Shown here piece by piece: positions 40,201 through 53,300 of a stretch of 64,000 bases of DNA (its first letter is position 1; each line of letters opens with the position of its first letter). The translations under genes and the position numbers were made by a program. The DNA is from Urechis unicinctus (taxonomy: Eukaryota > Annelida > Polychaeta > Xenopneusta > Urechidae): assembly GCA_034190875.2 (NCBI GenBank), contig CM067351.1, forward strand, positions 5,595,295-5,659,294, written 5' to 3'. Below the pieces are notes generated by a model. It was not told where the DNA came from, did no database searches, and saw only the letters and a list, made by a program, of their open reading frames with translations.

Positions 40201-41274
40201 TATGCATTGATATATGTCTGTTTATACCCTGTTCAGAGGTCGTGGGCCTTTGAAGAGCACAATGGATGTCATAAATGCTGCCAAGAAGATCTCCGAGGCG
40301 GGATCCAACCTGGATAAGCTGTGTCGCCAGATCGCTGAGCAGGTACATGATAAGAAATGTTTATTGGGTCATTGTTTTATCTTCGTTGAGATTTCATTAG
40401 ACACATCTCAAACACTGCATTTGTGACTGGTAACTTCTGTATGTGCTTTCAGTGCCCAGATTCTTCCTCCAAAAGGGATCTGTTGGCTTACCTGGAGCGC
40501 ATCTCGCTATACTGTCACCAACTTAACATCACCAGCAAGGTCAAGGCTGATGTGCAGAATATCAGTGGCGAGCTGATTGTATCAGGGGTACAGTATATGT
40601 AGTCTCTTCCACCTGTGTTTTGCTTATGAGCGTTACTGATAGAACAGTCTAAATTCATGAAATCTTTTAAAACAATAAGAGTTTCCCAGCTCTAATGTGA
40701 GGTCTTTGTTAATATGAGATGTTCAGTATCTATATATATATATATGACTATGATGTGATCATTTTCAGCTTGACAGTGCTACATCCCTCATTACAGCTGC
40801 TAAGAACCTGATGAACGCCGTCGTGCTGGCCGTGAAGGCTTCCTATGTCGCGTCCACCAAATACAGACACCAAACGGGCGTCAGCGTAAGTAATCACCAC
40901 ACCTGTTACTAATCACCACAACTGTATGTAACATCTCTGGCTCTTACATTTACAAGTAATCAGCACACCTGTTGGTAATCACACCTGTTGGTAATCACCA
41001 CACCTGTTGGAAATCACAAGTTATCAATATTTTAAAATCTCATCAGCATTCATATTGCAATGTGTACTTCATCTTATATGTTGTTAATCATATTTTTTTA
41101 ATTGAGCCCAAGTTGTCTTCAATCTTTATTTATTTACAATTCTCTGATGGCTTCTCACAGATGCCAAATGTAACGTGGAAAATGAAGGCCCCAGAGAAAA
41201 AACCATTGGTGCACCGAGAAAACCCGGATGAAATGCGCTCGCAGATCCGTAAATCAGCGCAAGAAGAATGTTGA
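34207..41274 (+). CDS. CTNNA: Alpha-catenin
   Basis: Links the cadherin/beta-catenin complex to F-actin at adherens junctions. Nineteen coding exons in phase: 34207-34329, 34498-34687, 34931-35097, 35280-35399, 35553-35642, 35733-35906, 36069-36272, 37199-37279, 37431-37583, 37679-37809, 38186-38304, 38463-38663, 38837-38988, 39220-39295, 39914-40148, 40237-40342, 40453-40587, 40769-40885 and 41161-41274, giving 895 residues (human about 906). The N-terminal IKWDPKNLEIRTKSVEKTLE block, ISGAALMADSSCTRDDRRER, LRKAVMDHVSDSFLETN, FIDASRLVYDG, KWDDSGNDIIV and WKMKAPEKKPLV mark the beta-catenin-binding, vinculin-binding M and actin-binding domains in order. The acidic linker (exon 39220-39295) is the least conserved part. 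The last exon stops about 20 residues early; the usual end (...NVEPIKALSEF..., stop at 41321-41323) lies in another frame, so a small indel separates the frames. Confidence 0.96.
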
Positions 41275-41944
41275 GCCCATCAAAGCTCTCAGTGAATTTC
41301 AAGAGGGAGACTCCTATGCCTGAATTATCATTTCTATCGCTTGTGCAAAACAAACCCATTGCCTTAAGGTGACTGATGATATGGGTAGATGTTCGGACCA
41401 GTGAAAGCAAAAGAGTGATGTAGACAATGTGTAGAAGTTTAAACAACCAGTTCAAGGCTACCAACCTCCATGGTCAATCTCCACGAATACACCCCATGTA
41501 TATGTAGACCATATGCATGCTTTCTTATTTTTGTATGGTGAATAGTCTAGTTTGTTAATGTATTAGCTGTATAATGCAAATTAATTTTTTGATGTTATAA
41601 CACAATTTTGTTTATGTTAACATTCATGGTATAGTGTTCATTTTATTTGCTTGGTCAATGTGTAATCGCCCGAAATATGCATCTTTTAAAATGCACGGAT
41701 ATATTTAGTTGCATTCCACTAGTCTGTTAAAAACAATGCAGTGGTGGGATTATATGGAATTGATACAGCATGTTCAGAGGTGTATGTGTTACCTACTGAT
41801 CTTCTGAAACCATTTGTGGCTTTGCTTTACTGTTGCCTTTTTAATATCATTATTTATACAATGTGGTGCACTGTGTTCAGCTGCTGTTAGATTCTGCCTG
41901 TATCTGTGGCTGATTGTAATGGACCAAATCTATGTAAATTATGG

Positions 41945-41950
41945 TGAATA
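41945..41950 (+). terminator. Poly(A) signal of alpha-catenin
   Basis: GAATAAAATTG at the end of a 3' UTR of about 620 bases, located roughly 400 bases before the opposing PRADC1 signal. Confidence 0.55.
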
Positions 41951-42369
41951 AAATTGTGGAATTGTGCATATATTATGTGTTTTAATCTCTGAATGTGGAA
42001 ATGATGCTTTTTAACTACTATATTTACACTAACATTGTACTTGCCGTTTTCTGATTGTCTAAAATTTTTAGGCCTATACCAAAGTCAATATGGAACTTAT
42101 AATGGAAAATGCCTTTATATACTCAAATGATGGAGTTCTCCCATGACATCGGTCTCTTGGTCTAAACTATATGCTGGTGTATATATTTAACCTCCATTGC
42201 ATTTTTCTTACCAGTACCCAACTTGCTCCAGATGGTCCATTCGGTTCCATCACACAAGTAAAGCAATGAATGAAAGTCATTGTCAACAGCCAGTCTTGAA
42301 ACATACTAGGTCAGATATCCATATCAGAGAAAATGTAAGATGACACAGAAATGTACCTACTAGTATCAC

Positions 42370-42375
42370 TTTATT
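42370..42375 (-). terminator. Candidate poly(A) signal of PRADC1
   Basis: TTTATT on the plus strand is AATAAA on the minus strand. It would give PRADC1 a 3' UTR of about 1.1 kb and a convergent arrangement with alpha-catenin. Other signals closer to the stop cannot be excluded. Confidence 0.3.
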
Positions 42376-43503
42376 GCTTGTAATTATGCACTATATTTCA
42401 CAGATACATGCCTGATATCATCACAGGCAGGGGAAGCATTTGTGTCAGATAACAGCTAACGCTATTGATACAGAAAGCCATCCTGAGGGGCACAGGCTGC
42501 TCTAGCTAACTCATGGGGGGAAATGTGACATTACCCTAGAAATATCTTGCTAAAATCACCTGTTTATATCAATCAGACTTTCTATTGGATCACAGGGATG
42601 AGCACAGATGGGAAGTCACGAAATGGAACATAAAACCAGTAAAAACTGTGAATCAAGTAAACACTGCCTGCCTCTGATGTACTAACCAATTCACACAGGA
42701 TCCTGTCCTTCAATTCATGGGATAAATGTTGTTGCTCTTATTATAAAGGTTTAGTGCAGCAAGTGGTTTTCACCTTCTCCATCCAATTTACATTACTATA
42801 TATGAATGCCACGTTATACATCCTGATTCGTATTTTTCCATCTGTTGATAACCACATAAATTAAGTTTCATATACAAGCTATTTATGATACCGCTGTAAA
42901 TAATAAACAAAAGCGGCAAAACAAAGGCAACAGTTCAACGGCAACATACAAGCCAATACCAACTTTCTAACTACAACCGTTGAGCAACCGATTAGTTTGA
43001 TTATAACGTGATTGATTATAGCTTTCATCGGATATATACCAAGATGTGAATCACAGTAATCAATGAAGGAAGAGATGATTGGCACATAACATAGGTAGGA
43101 TTAGTACCCTACTGTGAGCGGGGAGTACATATCTTAAGTCAGCTTATGGCATAATATTGACGAGTGAATGTCAACTAAACTTAAAACAACACCATCTCAA
43201 TACTTAACAGTTAAGATTACGACTGCTGGGAAGATATGTGACAAGGGATTTTCACCTTATTTTCTGCCAGGAGTATGTGGGGCACATGGAGAAGGAGGTG
43301 GTTGAAACAAGGATAGCAACAATAGTGATGTGACGACTGCCATTTGTAAAAGAACACAAAAAATGGCAGCCAAAATCGATGATAATAAACCCAAGCCTTG
43401 AAATTACTTAATGTGCAGCAACACTATCAAATACAAGAAAATAACAAATTAACATGCGGCAGATGATGACATTTATTGGCTTTGATGTCCTGAGAGGATG
43501 GTG

Positions 43504-44428
43504 TCACCATAGTGACCATGGAGGCTGGTTGAGTGTGTGGCGTGGGATTCCTGTGGCATTGATGGGTATGTTGATGATGGCACTAGGTAAGTTCTTCTCC
43601 TCCAAAGTCTTCCTAATCATGTATCTGAAAGGAAAACACTAAGAAAATAGACTCTAACATAGCCGGGGTCAACGATTTGAGTCAGGTTATTGGATATCAT
43701 TATCAGTCGATGAATGTTTTTTCAAAGTGGAATTTTGATTATTTTATTACAAAAGAGGCCTGCCCAACATTCAATCTAATTGGTGCTGTTCCGATCAGAT
43801 CAAGGAACATTTTTGAAACCTCTGCCTCATTAAATCACCACTAACTCTTTTCTGTGCACAAATCAGTCTACTATCACCGACAAAATTAAGCATCAAGGAT
43901 AAAAAAGAATGGTGAATTCAACTTACCCATCTTTACCGAGGAGAAAGTAAGCTGCAATATTGACATGCCTGTCTGTTTCATCCTGTATCATATCAACCAT
44001 GACCTCGTCATTGTTCCTGTCATTGTCCATGATAATGGTGGCAAGTGCCCCAGCCTGCTCAGCCTGTATGGCTTTACTTAAGAAGGAACACCCCCTAGGA
44101 ACAGAACCACCACATCATCCCAAATCACACGGAAAGAGGCATATCTCATTTTGTGATCACTGCATTGTTGAGGTATGTCAGAGGTTATAGTAATGGGTAA
44201 AGTTACAAGTAAATCTCCAACTTAAAGGTACTCAACATAGTATTGCACTCAAGACTAAATATTCATCCAAAGGCATTATTGCAAAGTGCCAGGCAGTCTT
44301 AACAAGCAATTCACTGACAAGAAAGCCAAAATACACCACGACAAACTAAGTTACAATCAAGTTTTTCAATAAAATAACCTGTGAGACTTTACTTTTAATT
44401 ACCAGTCTGTGTTTACTTGTCAAAAAGA

Positions 44429-44512
<84 letters not shown>

Positions 44513-47500
44513 GGCACGAAATTGGCAAAAATGTGAATTGGCCCTCCATTTTTGTTCAACTGGCCCTTCAACAAAATGAACTGGCCCTGCCAGTATTTAA
44601 CTGGTCCTCTCAATGGTCTTGTTATTCACAATGCCGAAAGCATTTAAATTGTATTTGACAATAGGTATCATAAGATAAACATGCATGATCAAAGTAGTTG
44701 GAGTAAACCATAAGGCAGTATTCTTAATTCAGTTACATAGCAATTATTAGTGACATAATAAAGAATAAGTAGAAGTGAGAAAGCTGAGTGAAGGTGGGCT
44801 TTTTTCTAATTCATCACCGTCGCATTTAGGTAAACATTTGACGAACTTGTCCATTATTAAATTTGGGAAAGTATCAAATCAGCGATGCATAGGAGACTTG
44901 TAACGCCGGGAAAATTCGACATTCAGTTGCATTGTGCACGTGACATACACTGACCAATAAAAACGAGTTATACGATCTCATTGATAAATCGTGCGCTTTC
45001 GTCAATACGGAAATAAACGAAGTTCTCTAGATGAATGCTGAGGTCAAATCAATTGGGACAGTTCACAATTTCAAACGATCGCGCGGTTGTCAATGTGTTT
45101 ATCTTTTGACGTCGAGAATGGTTACAGAATAGTTATCGCCTGGCGGACCGACAACTTTGACAAATGAATCGGCGGAATTAACATTTAGTCGGCGCACGCC
45201 GACTAGAGATAGCCAATTTCATGCCCTGTATATATATATATATATTATTAAACTTTGCATTGGTTATAACGCACCCTCTTTCTGCCAAAGCAATATTGTC
45301 TCTGATGCGATCTGCATTACTGATGTCACTACAGGCTTGCGGCGGGTCTACTGGCACCAGCTCAATCCCAAGGAAGGACTTGTTCTGTTCAACATGTCAA
45401 ACAAGACACATTTAGTTCAGCCTCAACAGCTCTATTCACAATCACATAGTACATTGCAATGATAAATAAACTATGAAAGGAAAAAGCAAAATTATTGTAT
45501 AAACTGACACTTGCTCACGGCACAATAATTAAGATGTAATATACCCTTTGTATTGGTCAGTATTAATAAAAGCACAAAAAACAAAGTTTGATAAATGTTA
45601 CTGTATTCATTTCATCATAATTTACCACAAATTCAGTATTTGATTCATAAATGAACCATCCAACTCACCAGATAATTACCAAAACCCTTTGCTGGCCTTA
45701 TTTTGAATGTATAACCTATTTCATGGGGGTCCACTAGCTCGAAGTACAAGTGGTCATCATTGAATCCAGGTGAACTCACAACACGAACATCTGCACATAA
45801 CACACACAGAAGGATGACAACTGGCATGATATAGAAGACATCAAATGTACCACCAGCACTGTTTGGGGCTCCTCCTGATTTATATTAAAAAAAAAAAAAA
45901 CACATACTGCTAGAATAAATCTTTAGACATAGGTCTTTGGCACCTGACTATGTGCAATGATGGACCCATATGGCTTGTATTGATTACAGATCCGATTTTT
46001 TGCAAGTGATCCTCTTTGTCACAACTTCATAGATAGCGCCAGCAGAAATTATTACCAGATCTATATTTTGTTCCATATCAGAATGGCAGTTCTGCTTGGA
46101 TTGCATCTCTGATGACGGCATGCCAAAATACACAATCTTTTCTCATTAATTGCCATCTTTATGTCACATATTTTGCTCTTGCCAAAACCACATAATTGAA
46201 AACAACAACTAGCACCCAAGAATGAAAACATGAAGGGTCAAATTATGTATTTAAATCAGTCTGTAGTTTGGTGTGTCTAACAGTGTCTACAGAATACCAA
46301 AGCTTGTTAAATGTCCTGTGAAATAAATAGGTGCATAAAACCCGGGTTACTGATTGGACACGGTATTCAGACCATGGCATAAGGGTTTGTTTTATTACCT
46401 TATATTCCAGGAAATGTTTACCCATTTCACAATAAGAATCAATAACTTTTGAAGAATCACATATCATATATCCATACCTTGAGTGAGCAGATTTCACACA
46501 TTGACTGCATTATTGTAAACCCTGATCACAATCATACACACAGTATTGAATACGGTCACAATGAGGTGATGGAGTAGCATAAACATAATTATTATGGCAA
46601 CACAAACTACCACCTCAGGGCCAGGTCATTTTCACAATCATTATCGATGCTTGTGCAGGGCTGGAAATAAGAAATGGCCACCCGTCATCAGGACGGGTGG
46701 CCAGCCCGTCCTTAACAGATTCTACCCGCAAAACAAATAAGACGCCATGTTAGGAGAACCCCAGGTCAGTAACATATTGGACTTGTGATAAGAACCCCAG
46801 GTGAGTGACATACTGGGCTGGTGATAAAGAACCCCAGGTCAGTGTCAGGGTGGGCTGGTGATAAGAACCCCAGGTCAGAGTAAGGGCAGGCTGGTGATAA
46901 GAACCCCAGGTCAGAGTAAGGGCAGGCTGGTGATAAGAACCCCAGGTCAGAGTAAGGGCGGGCTGGTGATAAGAACCCCAGGTCAGAGAAAGGGCGGGCT
47001 GGTGATAAGAACCCCAGGTCAGTGTCAGAGTGGGCTGGTGATAAGGAGAACCCCAGGTCAGTGTCATGCTGGACTGGTGATGAGGAGGTAAATACAAAGC
47101 AGATTAATACAAAGCAGATTAAGTGTAAACCCATCTGACACTATACACAGGTACATACATCATAACTGCAGGACCATCAATAAGGTGAGGACCAGGTGGA
47201 GTTCAACAGTCATACTGGGTAAAGAGAACCTCTGATATAAAACCTCTACTTAACCAGACTGGTGGAGCCATACTCACACACAACAAAATACAGATAATAA
47301 TTGTTGTTTCAGTCATTTGTGTCATTCTGATGGTTTTAACAACAATGACATTTAGACATAAAATGTCTTTTTAAGCCCAAGTGATAGATATATCTCAACA
47401 GGATATGATACACAAGTGAAGCCACAACATTGGTGAAGTCACAGCATTGGTGAAGCCAAAACATTGGTGAAGCCACAACATAGGTGAAGCCACAACATTG

Positions 47501-48955
47501 GTAAAGCCACAGTATTGGTGAAACCACAATATTGGTGAAGCCACAATATTGGTGAAGCCACAGCACTGGTGAAGCCACCACATTGGTGAATTTACCATCA
47601 ACATGCATGAAGAAGAAAATAAATTTCCATGCGTGGTTGAGCACATGGACCTTAATATAGCCAATGTGTTCTCAATACAGCATAAGCTTCACCTTTTCAC
47701 AAATTCAACTTTTAATAATCCGAATCAATCAGGCAGTCTTAACGACTTATTTACAGTATAATATGGTATTAGTAATGTTATCAGGCCAAGGAAATTTAAC
47801 CTCGAGACCAATAGTCGTTGTGTTAAATGCATAATGTTTCAGGATAGATAAACCACCCCTGAGCACAAGTAACCAGAGATGTTGTGTTCTGTAGTAACAG
47901 AGTAACAGTCTGAGGACAAAATGCTATTGGGTAAGAAATGACCACGCACCCCACTGCAAAACAGCTCTTAGAAAAAGAGAAGCGCGGTACAGCACATCGT
48001 CGATAGGAACAGGTTTTAATTTTGATCTGGTCTTTGAATGATCATGTTGTTCATATGCGACAGAGGTGAAGGAAGTTCACAACGCACTTTCATTATTACA
48101 TCCAAGGCCTGTGTGAGAAAAGAGAAACAAAGTCAGCTTTCTCTTCCTGCAAATTGTCGCCCAAGTACAAACAGGAAATACCAATTTTATGAAAGGAAAG
48201 GTGCGCGTTTTTGCGAGGGGGAACAGAGAGAGGGAAAAGTGAGTAAGAGCGGGGGGGCAGGGGTGTTTGCTTGATTGAGGCTGGCGTTATTGAGCATTTA
48301 CGCGTTAACCTGAATTGATATGATGTGTTGCAATATCATGATCCTAACCCCCGAGTTCTATAAAGTCATCAAAGTATGAATAATAAGCACAAGCTATGTG
48401 GCTTGTAAATCAGAGCGTCAGATCAAATAACAGTTAGTAACCATGCATGTGTTAGATGAACTGATGTTCACAAAAGCTCAGCAATGTGGGAAGTCGCCCA
48501 TACACACCCGTCGACTGACTGATCTTGGAGCAGATCCTTACTTTTCAAAAGGCTTAAAGTGATATTGTCTTGTCCGCAGTCTTTAAGAGTTAAAAACACC
48601 TGAGACTGGTTGGTATAGATCGATATGATAGATCATATATCTGTTATAGCCCTGAAAGTCGATTTCACTATTGTAGAGCATAGGGTTGGACTCAAGCTGT
48701 AAGTCGGTCGTGCACACAGGTCGGAGTTTTCGGGTTAACCATATGTCAAGCTCTCCATGATGCACCCATTATCGCCAGCGTAAAAGGACATTACCAAATA
48801 GTTAGCGAGCTGGAAATATGGCAAGAGGAACAAAATAGCTAAAACAATTGATTTATTTGTGAGGGTGATATATAAATAACTCTACCTTGATGAGGCAAAA
48901 CGCGCCAGATGAAACTGAGAATTGTTAACAACAATAATGTTACGTCACATGCCAT
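43504..48955 (-). CDS. PRADC1: Secreted protease-associated-domain protein (PRADC1/PAP21)
   Basis: A small secreted glycoprotein consisting of little more than a PA domain; its partner is unsettled. Five exons on the minus strand in phase: 48886-48955, 45669-45790, 45275-45384, 43927-44094 and 43504-43624, giving 196 residues (human 188). Exon 1 encodes a signal peptide (MACDVTLLLLTILSF...) and ends in phase 1, matching the two-base start of exon 2 after GTGCAG. Then DHLYFELVDPHEIGYTF (human DYLYFQVLSPGDIRYIF), AKGFG, ELVPVDPPQACSD, ALAERGGCSFLSK, YFLLGKDGYMIRK and the terminal QPPWSLW match the human protein along its whole length. One N-glycosylation site (INAT) lies near the C-terminus. 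Intron 1 (3.1 kb) holds two minisatellites and intron 3 a hAT-like insertion. An alternative start within exon 2 at 45827 would also give a hydrophobic leader but ignores the acceptor. Confidence 0.9.
44430..44509. repeat. (AT)n microsatellite
   Basis: About 80 bases of AT dinucleotide directly abutting the hAT-like element; it resumes for about 18 bases after the element's right end. Confidence 0.95.
44510..45228. mobile_element. hAT-like non-autonomous element in PRADC1 intron 3
   Basis: 719 bases with 17-base terminal inverted repeats, CAGGGCACGAAATTGGC on the left and its inverse with one mismatch on the right. CAGGG ends and the TATATATA flanks on both sides fit hAT with an 8-base target, though the flanks lie in a microsatellite and prove little. 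No transposase is visible. Confidence 0.7.
46653..46740. mobile_element. Possible hAT-type terminus with a perfect hairpin
   Basis: GTGCAGGGCTGGAAATAAG resembles a hAT terminus; at 46676-46702 GGCCACCCGTC pairs perfectly with GACGGGTGGCC over a 5-base loop. The opposite terminus was not found, so only an element end is claimed. Confidence 0.35.
46751..47085. repeat. 36-bp minisatellite
   Basis: Nine to ten copies of a 36-base unit (AAGAACCCCAGGTCAGAG... GGCTGGTGAT). The unit is a multiple of three, so both strands show periodic pseudo-proteins. It lies in PRADC1 intron 1. Confidence 0.95.
47413..47592. repeat. 18-bp minisatellite
   Basis: About ten copies of TTGGTGAAGCCACAACAT with point variants, in PRADC1 intron 1. 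As with the 36-base array, the unit length keeps antisense frames open. Confidence 0.95.
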
Positions 48956-49096
48956 CTTTGAACATTTAAACAGTAGAACAGAACCAGGGAGCAGCACCAG
49001 TCTGAGCCGAGTTAGCCGAATGCTGAACTGATGACGAAGGCTTTCCATCTCTTCGCGTATTTTCCACACGTTGCCCGCGCTAACTCAATCACATCG

Positions 49097-49850
49097 ATCA
49101 ATCAATCAATCAAATGCTTTATTTCAGAATCGGCCACTAAGCCAGCGGAGATCCATAATATAACAAAACACAATAATAAAGATCAGTATACACATGCAGC
49201 GGCCATACTATTTTTGTAATAACTACACCATAGATAAGCTGTATACATGTGGATACAGTATGCTCGAAATAAAGGCAGCATTCGACATTGACGTTAGATG
49301 TCTTTGTCATCAGTTAAATCACCAATGAATATATGACCAAGATATTTAGTTTCGCTAACATTTTTCACTACCTCACCAGACACGTATAAATCTGGAAAGA
49401 CTATAGTTTCATATAATCTATACATCTGATTATCACATAATTACTCTTCTTTGAATTATTACTAATGTCAAATTCCATCCCATAATCAGTACATATAGTT
49501 GTACCAATATATGGATAAAATACCACGAGGTCATCAGCATACATTATATTATAGTGGTTCATAAACTTATAACCAAACATACAACCAGTTTTACATGCAT
49601 TTAATTTAACAGACAAATCCATATACAAGTCCATATACAAGTTGAATAGAAAGGGTGACAGTATGCTTACTTGTCTGACACCAATGTTAACATGAAAAGG
49701 TTCTGAGAAAGTACAACTATTTTCTTTTGGTGAGATATACCAATAAAGTATTATTATTATGAGATAATTTAGTACTCCACGTTGAGACATGTTAAGAAAT
49801 AATTTCATGTGATAGATTCGATCAAAAGCATCTAGAAAATGTTATGACGG
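49097..49850 (-). mobile_element. 5'-truncated CR1/L2-like LINE with (TTGA)n tail
   Basis: The reverse-transcriptase middle region is readable on the minus strand: LDAFDRIYHMKLF, GVRQVSILSPFLFNLY and the catalytic YADD, within about 49401-49850. The 3' end at about 49097-49130 reads AATAAAGCATTTGATTGATTGATTGATC on the minus strand, the short-repeat tail typical of CR1/L2-type LINEs. Only about 750 bases remain, so this is a truncated, internally shortened and inactive copy. Confidence 0.8.
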
Positions 49851-50216
49851 TATTTTCAAAATTGCCATATAAAGGCCCTTATTCCACACATTTGTCCCCT
49901 TTTGATCCCCCTCCTCCCACACAATTAATTCGAATTGACACTTATAATGGGTGTCTAACTATCTGATTATAATGGACATGGTTATAATTGTCTCAGCTTG
50001 CTAACCTAGCTCCTGACCCCGCTGTGTTCTAGTTGGCGCCCCCCCCCCCCCAACCCCCACGAAACGATCACTCACTTACACTCCAACCAGGTTGGGTCTG
50101 GTTGCAAGAGGTCCAGGGTGGGGATAAAAGGTCGGACATAGGAGGCATGGGGGGGGGGAGCATGTCGGAGACCGCACGAGAGGCAATAAACCAAAATTAT
50201 CCAGATTATTCAAGTC

Positions 50217-51719
<1,503 letters not shown>

Positions 51720-51737
51720 GAATATATATATATATAT

Positions 51738-51835
<98 letters not shown>

Positions 51836-52850
51836 AGATATATATATATAAAAATATATATATATAATATTTATATATATATGTATGTCTATATATATAT
51901 ACCCTATGTATAGAAATCTATATATATATAGAAATATATATCTAGAAATATCTCTCTATAGATAGAAATATATATATCTATATATCTATATCTCTATATA
52001 TATATATATATGTATATTCATAAATACATAGTATATATCATGTATATATCTACATATATATATAAAGATATATATACATATATATATAAATGTATATATC
52101 TACATATATATATATCAATATATATATATATCTATATATATATATATATCTATATATATATATATATATATAAATATACATATATATACATGTATGCATA
52201 TATGTATGCATATGTGTAAATGTGCACACATATGTGAACATATGTGTATATAAATGTTTTTACAGATGTGTATTTATATGTATAAAAAAGGTACATATAT
52301 CTATAGATGTATGTGTACATTAAGATTTGCATTCATATTGCTAAATGTGTATATATGTGTTTTCATATTTTTGTATATCTTAATATGTATATATATGTGT
52401 GTATATAAGCATACATATGTGTGTATATGCGTGTGAATTTGTGTATGTACTATGCATATTTGTAAATATGTGTTCATATGGCATCGAGTTTTGCATAACA
52501 AACCGCTTATAAGAAACTACAAAAAGACTCATAGAACAAAAACATACAACTACAATGGAGCCTACGCTACCATACAGTTCGCTAAATCTGTTCCAAGGCA
52601 TTTATGTACACATCTGTATTTTGCTTCTGTTTGAAGCAAAACTGATTTTCACATTTAACAGTATATATTTCTAACTTGTCCAGAAGCATTCTTTCAATAA
52701 CTCTAGAAATTATACTGGCCGAAGCTATGGGCCGATAATTGTCTTTGCCGTTAATTATTGCAACTTTATCTTTGATAACTGGAACGTGCTAAACCATGCA
52801 TTATAAATCCTCTTATACATATAGAGAGTAGATGGGTTTACAGAGCGGTG
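51720..52850. repeat. Composite array unit c
   Basis: Second full unit, about 1.13 kb, with its LINE fragment at 52482-52850. The TA portion varies in length and interruptions from unit b; the downstream 550 bases differ by only a few substitutions. Confidence 0.85.
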
Positions 52851-52865
52851 AGTATATATATATAT

Positions 52866-53300
52866 CTTATAACTATTTTTCTTCCTTATATAGCTATACA
52901 CTTGTTATACTTATATTTCTTGATTATTCGTATTTCTGCGCGCTCCTTTGTATATAGGAATATTGTAGCTGCTTGTAGTTGCTTGAGTGGGGACACTAGC
53001 CAGAGAAAACACACGAGTCCAGGAGTTGAGTTGTTGTTGATTTATTCGAGTTTGGCTTATTAGCTTTCTCTGGAATCTCGGGTCAGAATCTTGTTCAGAT
53101 ACTTTGTCTCTTCGCTAGGTATTTCTCCCTGTACTTCCGCGAGGCCAGCTATTTTATCGGGGTTCCGGCATTGGATTACGCTCGGAACCACACCCACAGC
53201 TGGCCTCCAATTGGTCCAGGTATAGCCGGTCCCCCTTCACAAAGGTCAACCCCAACTGCTCGAAGGGTCATTGGCCAATGGGAAAAGGTACCAGCCAGGT
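52866..53300 (-). repeat. 3' LTR of the Gypsy element
   Basis: Direct repeat of 59958-60409, starting CTTATAACTATTT and ending CCAGCCAGGT on the plus strand. The outer edge borders the TATATA array. Confidence 0.9.

Noticed and set aside
45791-45827. PRADC1 start at the ATG at 45827
   Set aside because: The segment reads as a pyrimidine-rich acceptor ending GTGCAG, and a phase-matched signal-peptide exon exists at 48886-48955.
46858-47134. Long periodic proteins on both strands
   Set aside because: Artefacts of a 36-base repeat free of stop codons, without start context, splice sites or homology.
46751-47592. Tandem arrays considered as CRISPR-like repeats
   Set aside because: The units are contiguous with no spacers and this is animal DNA; they are minisatellites.
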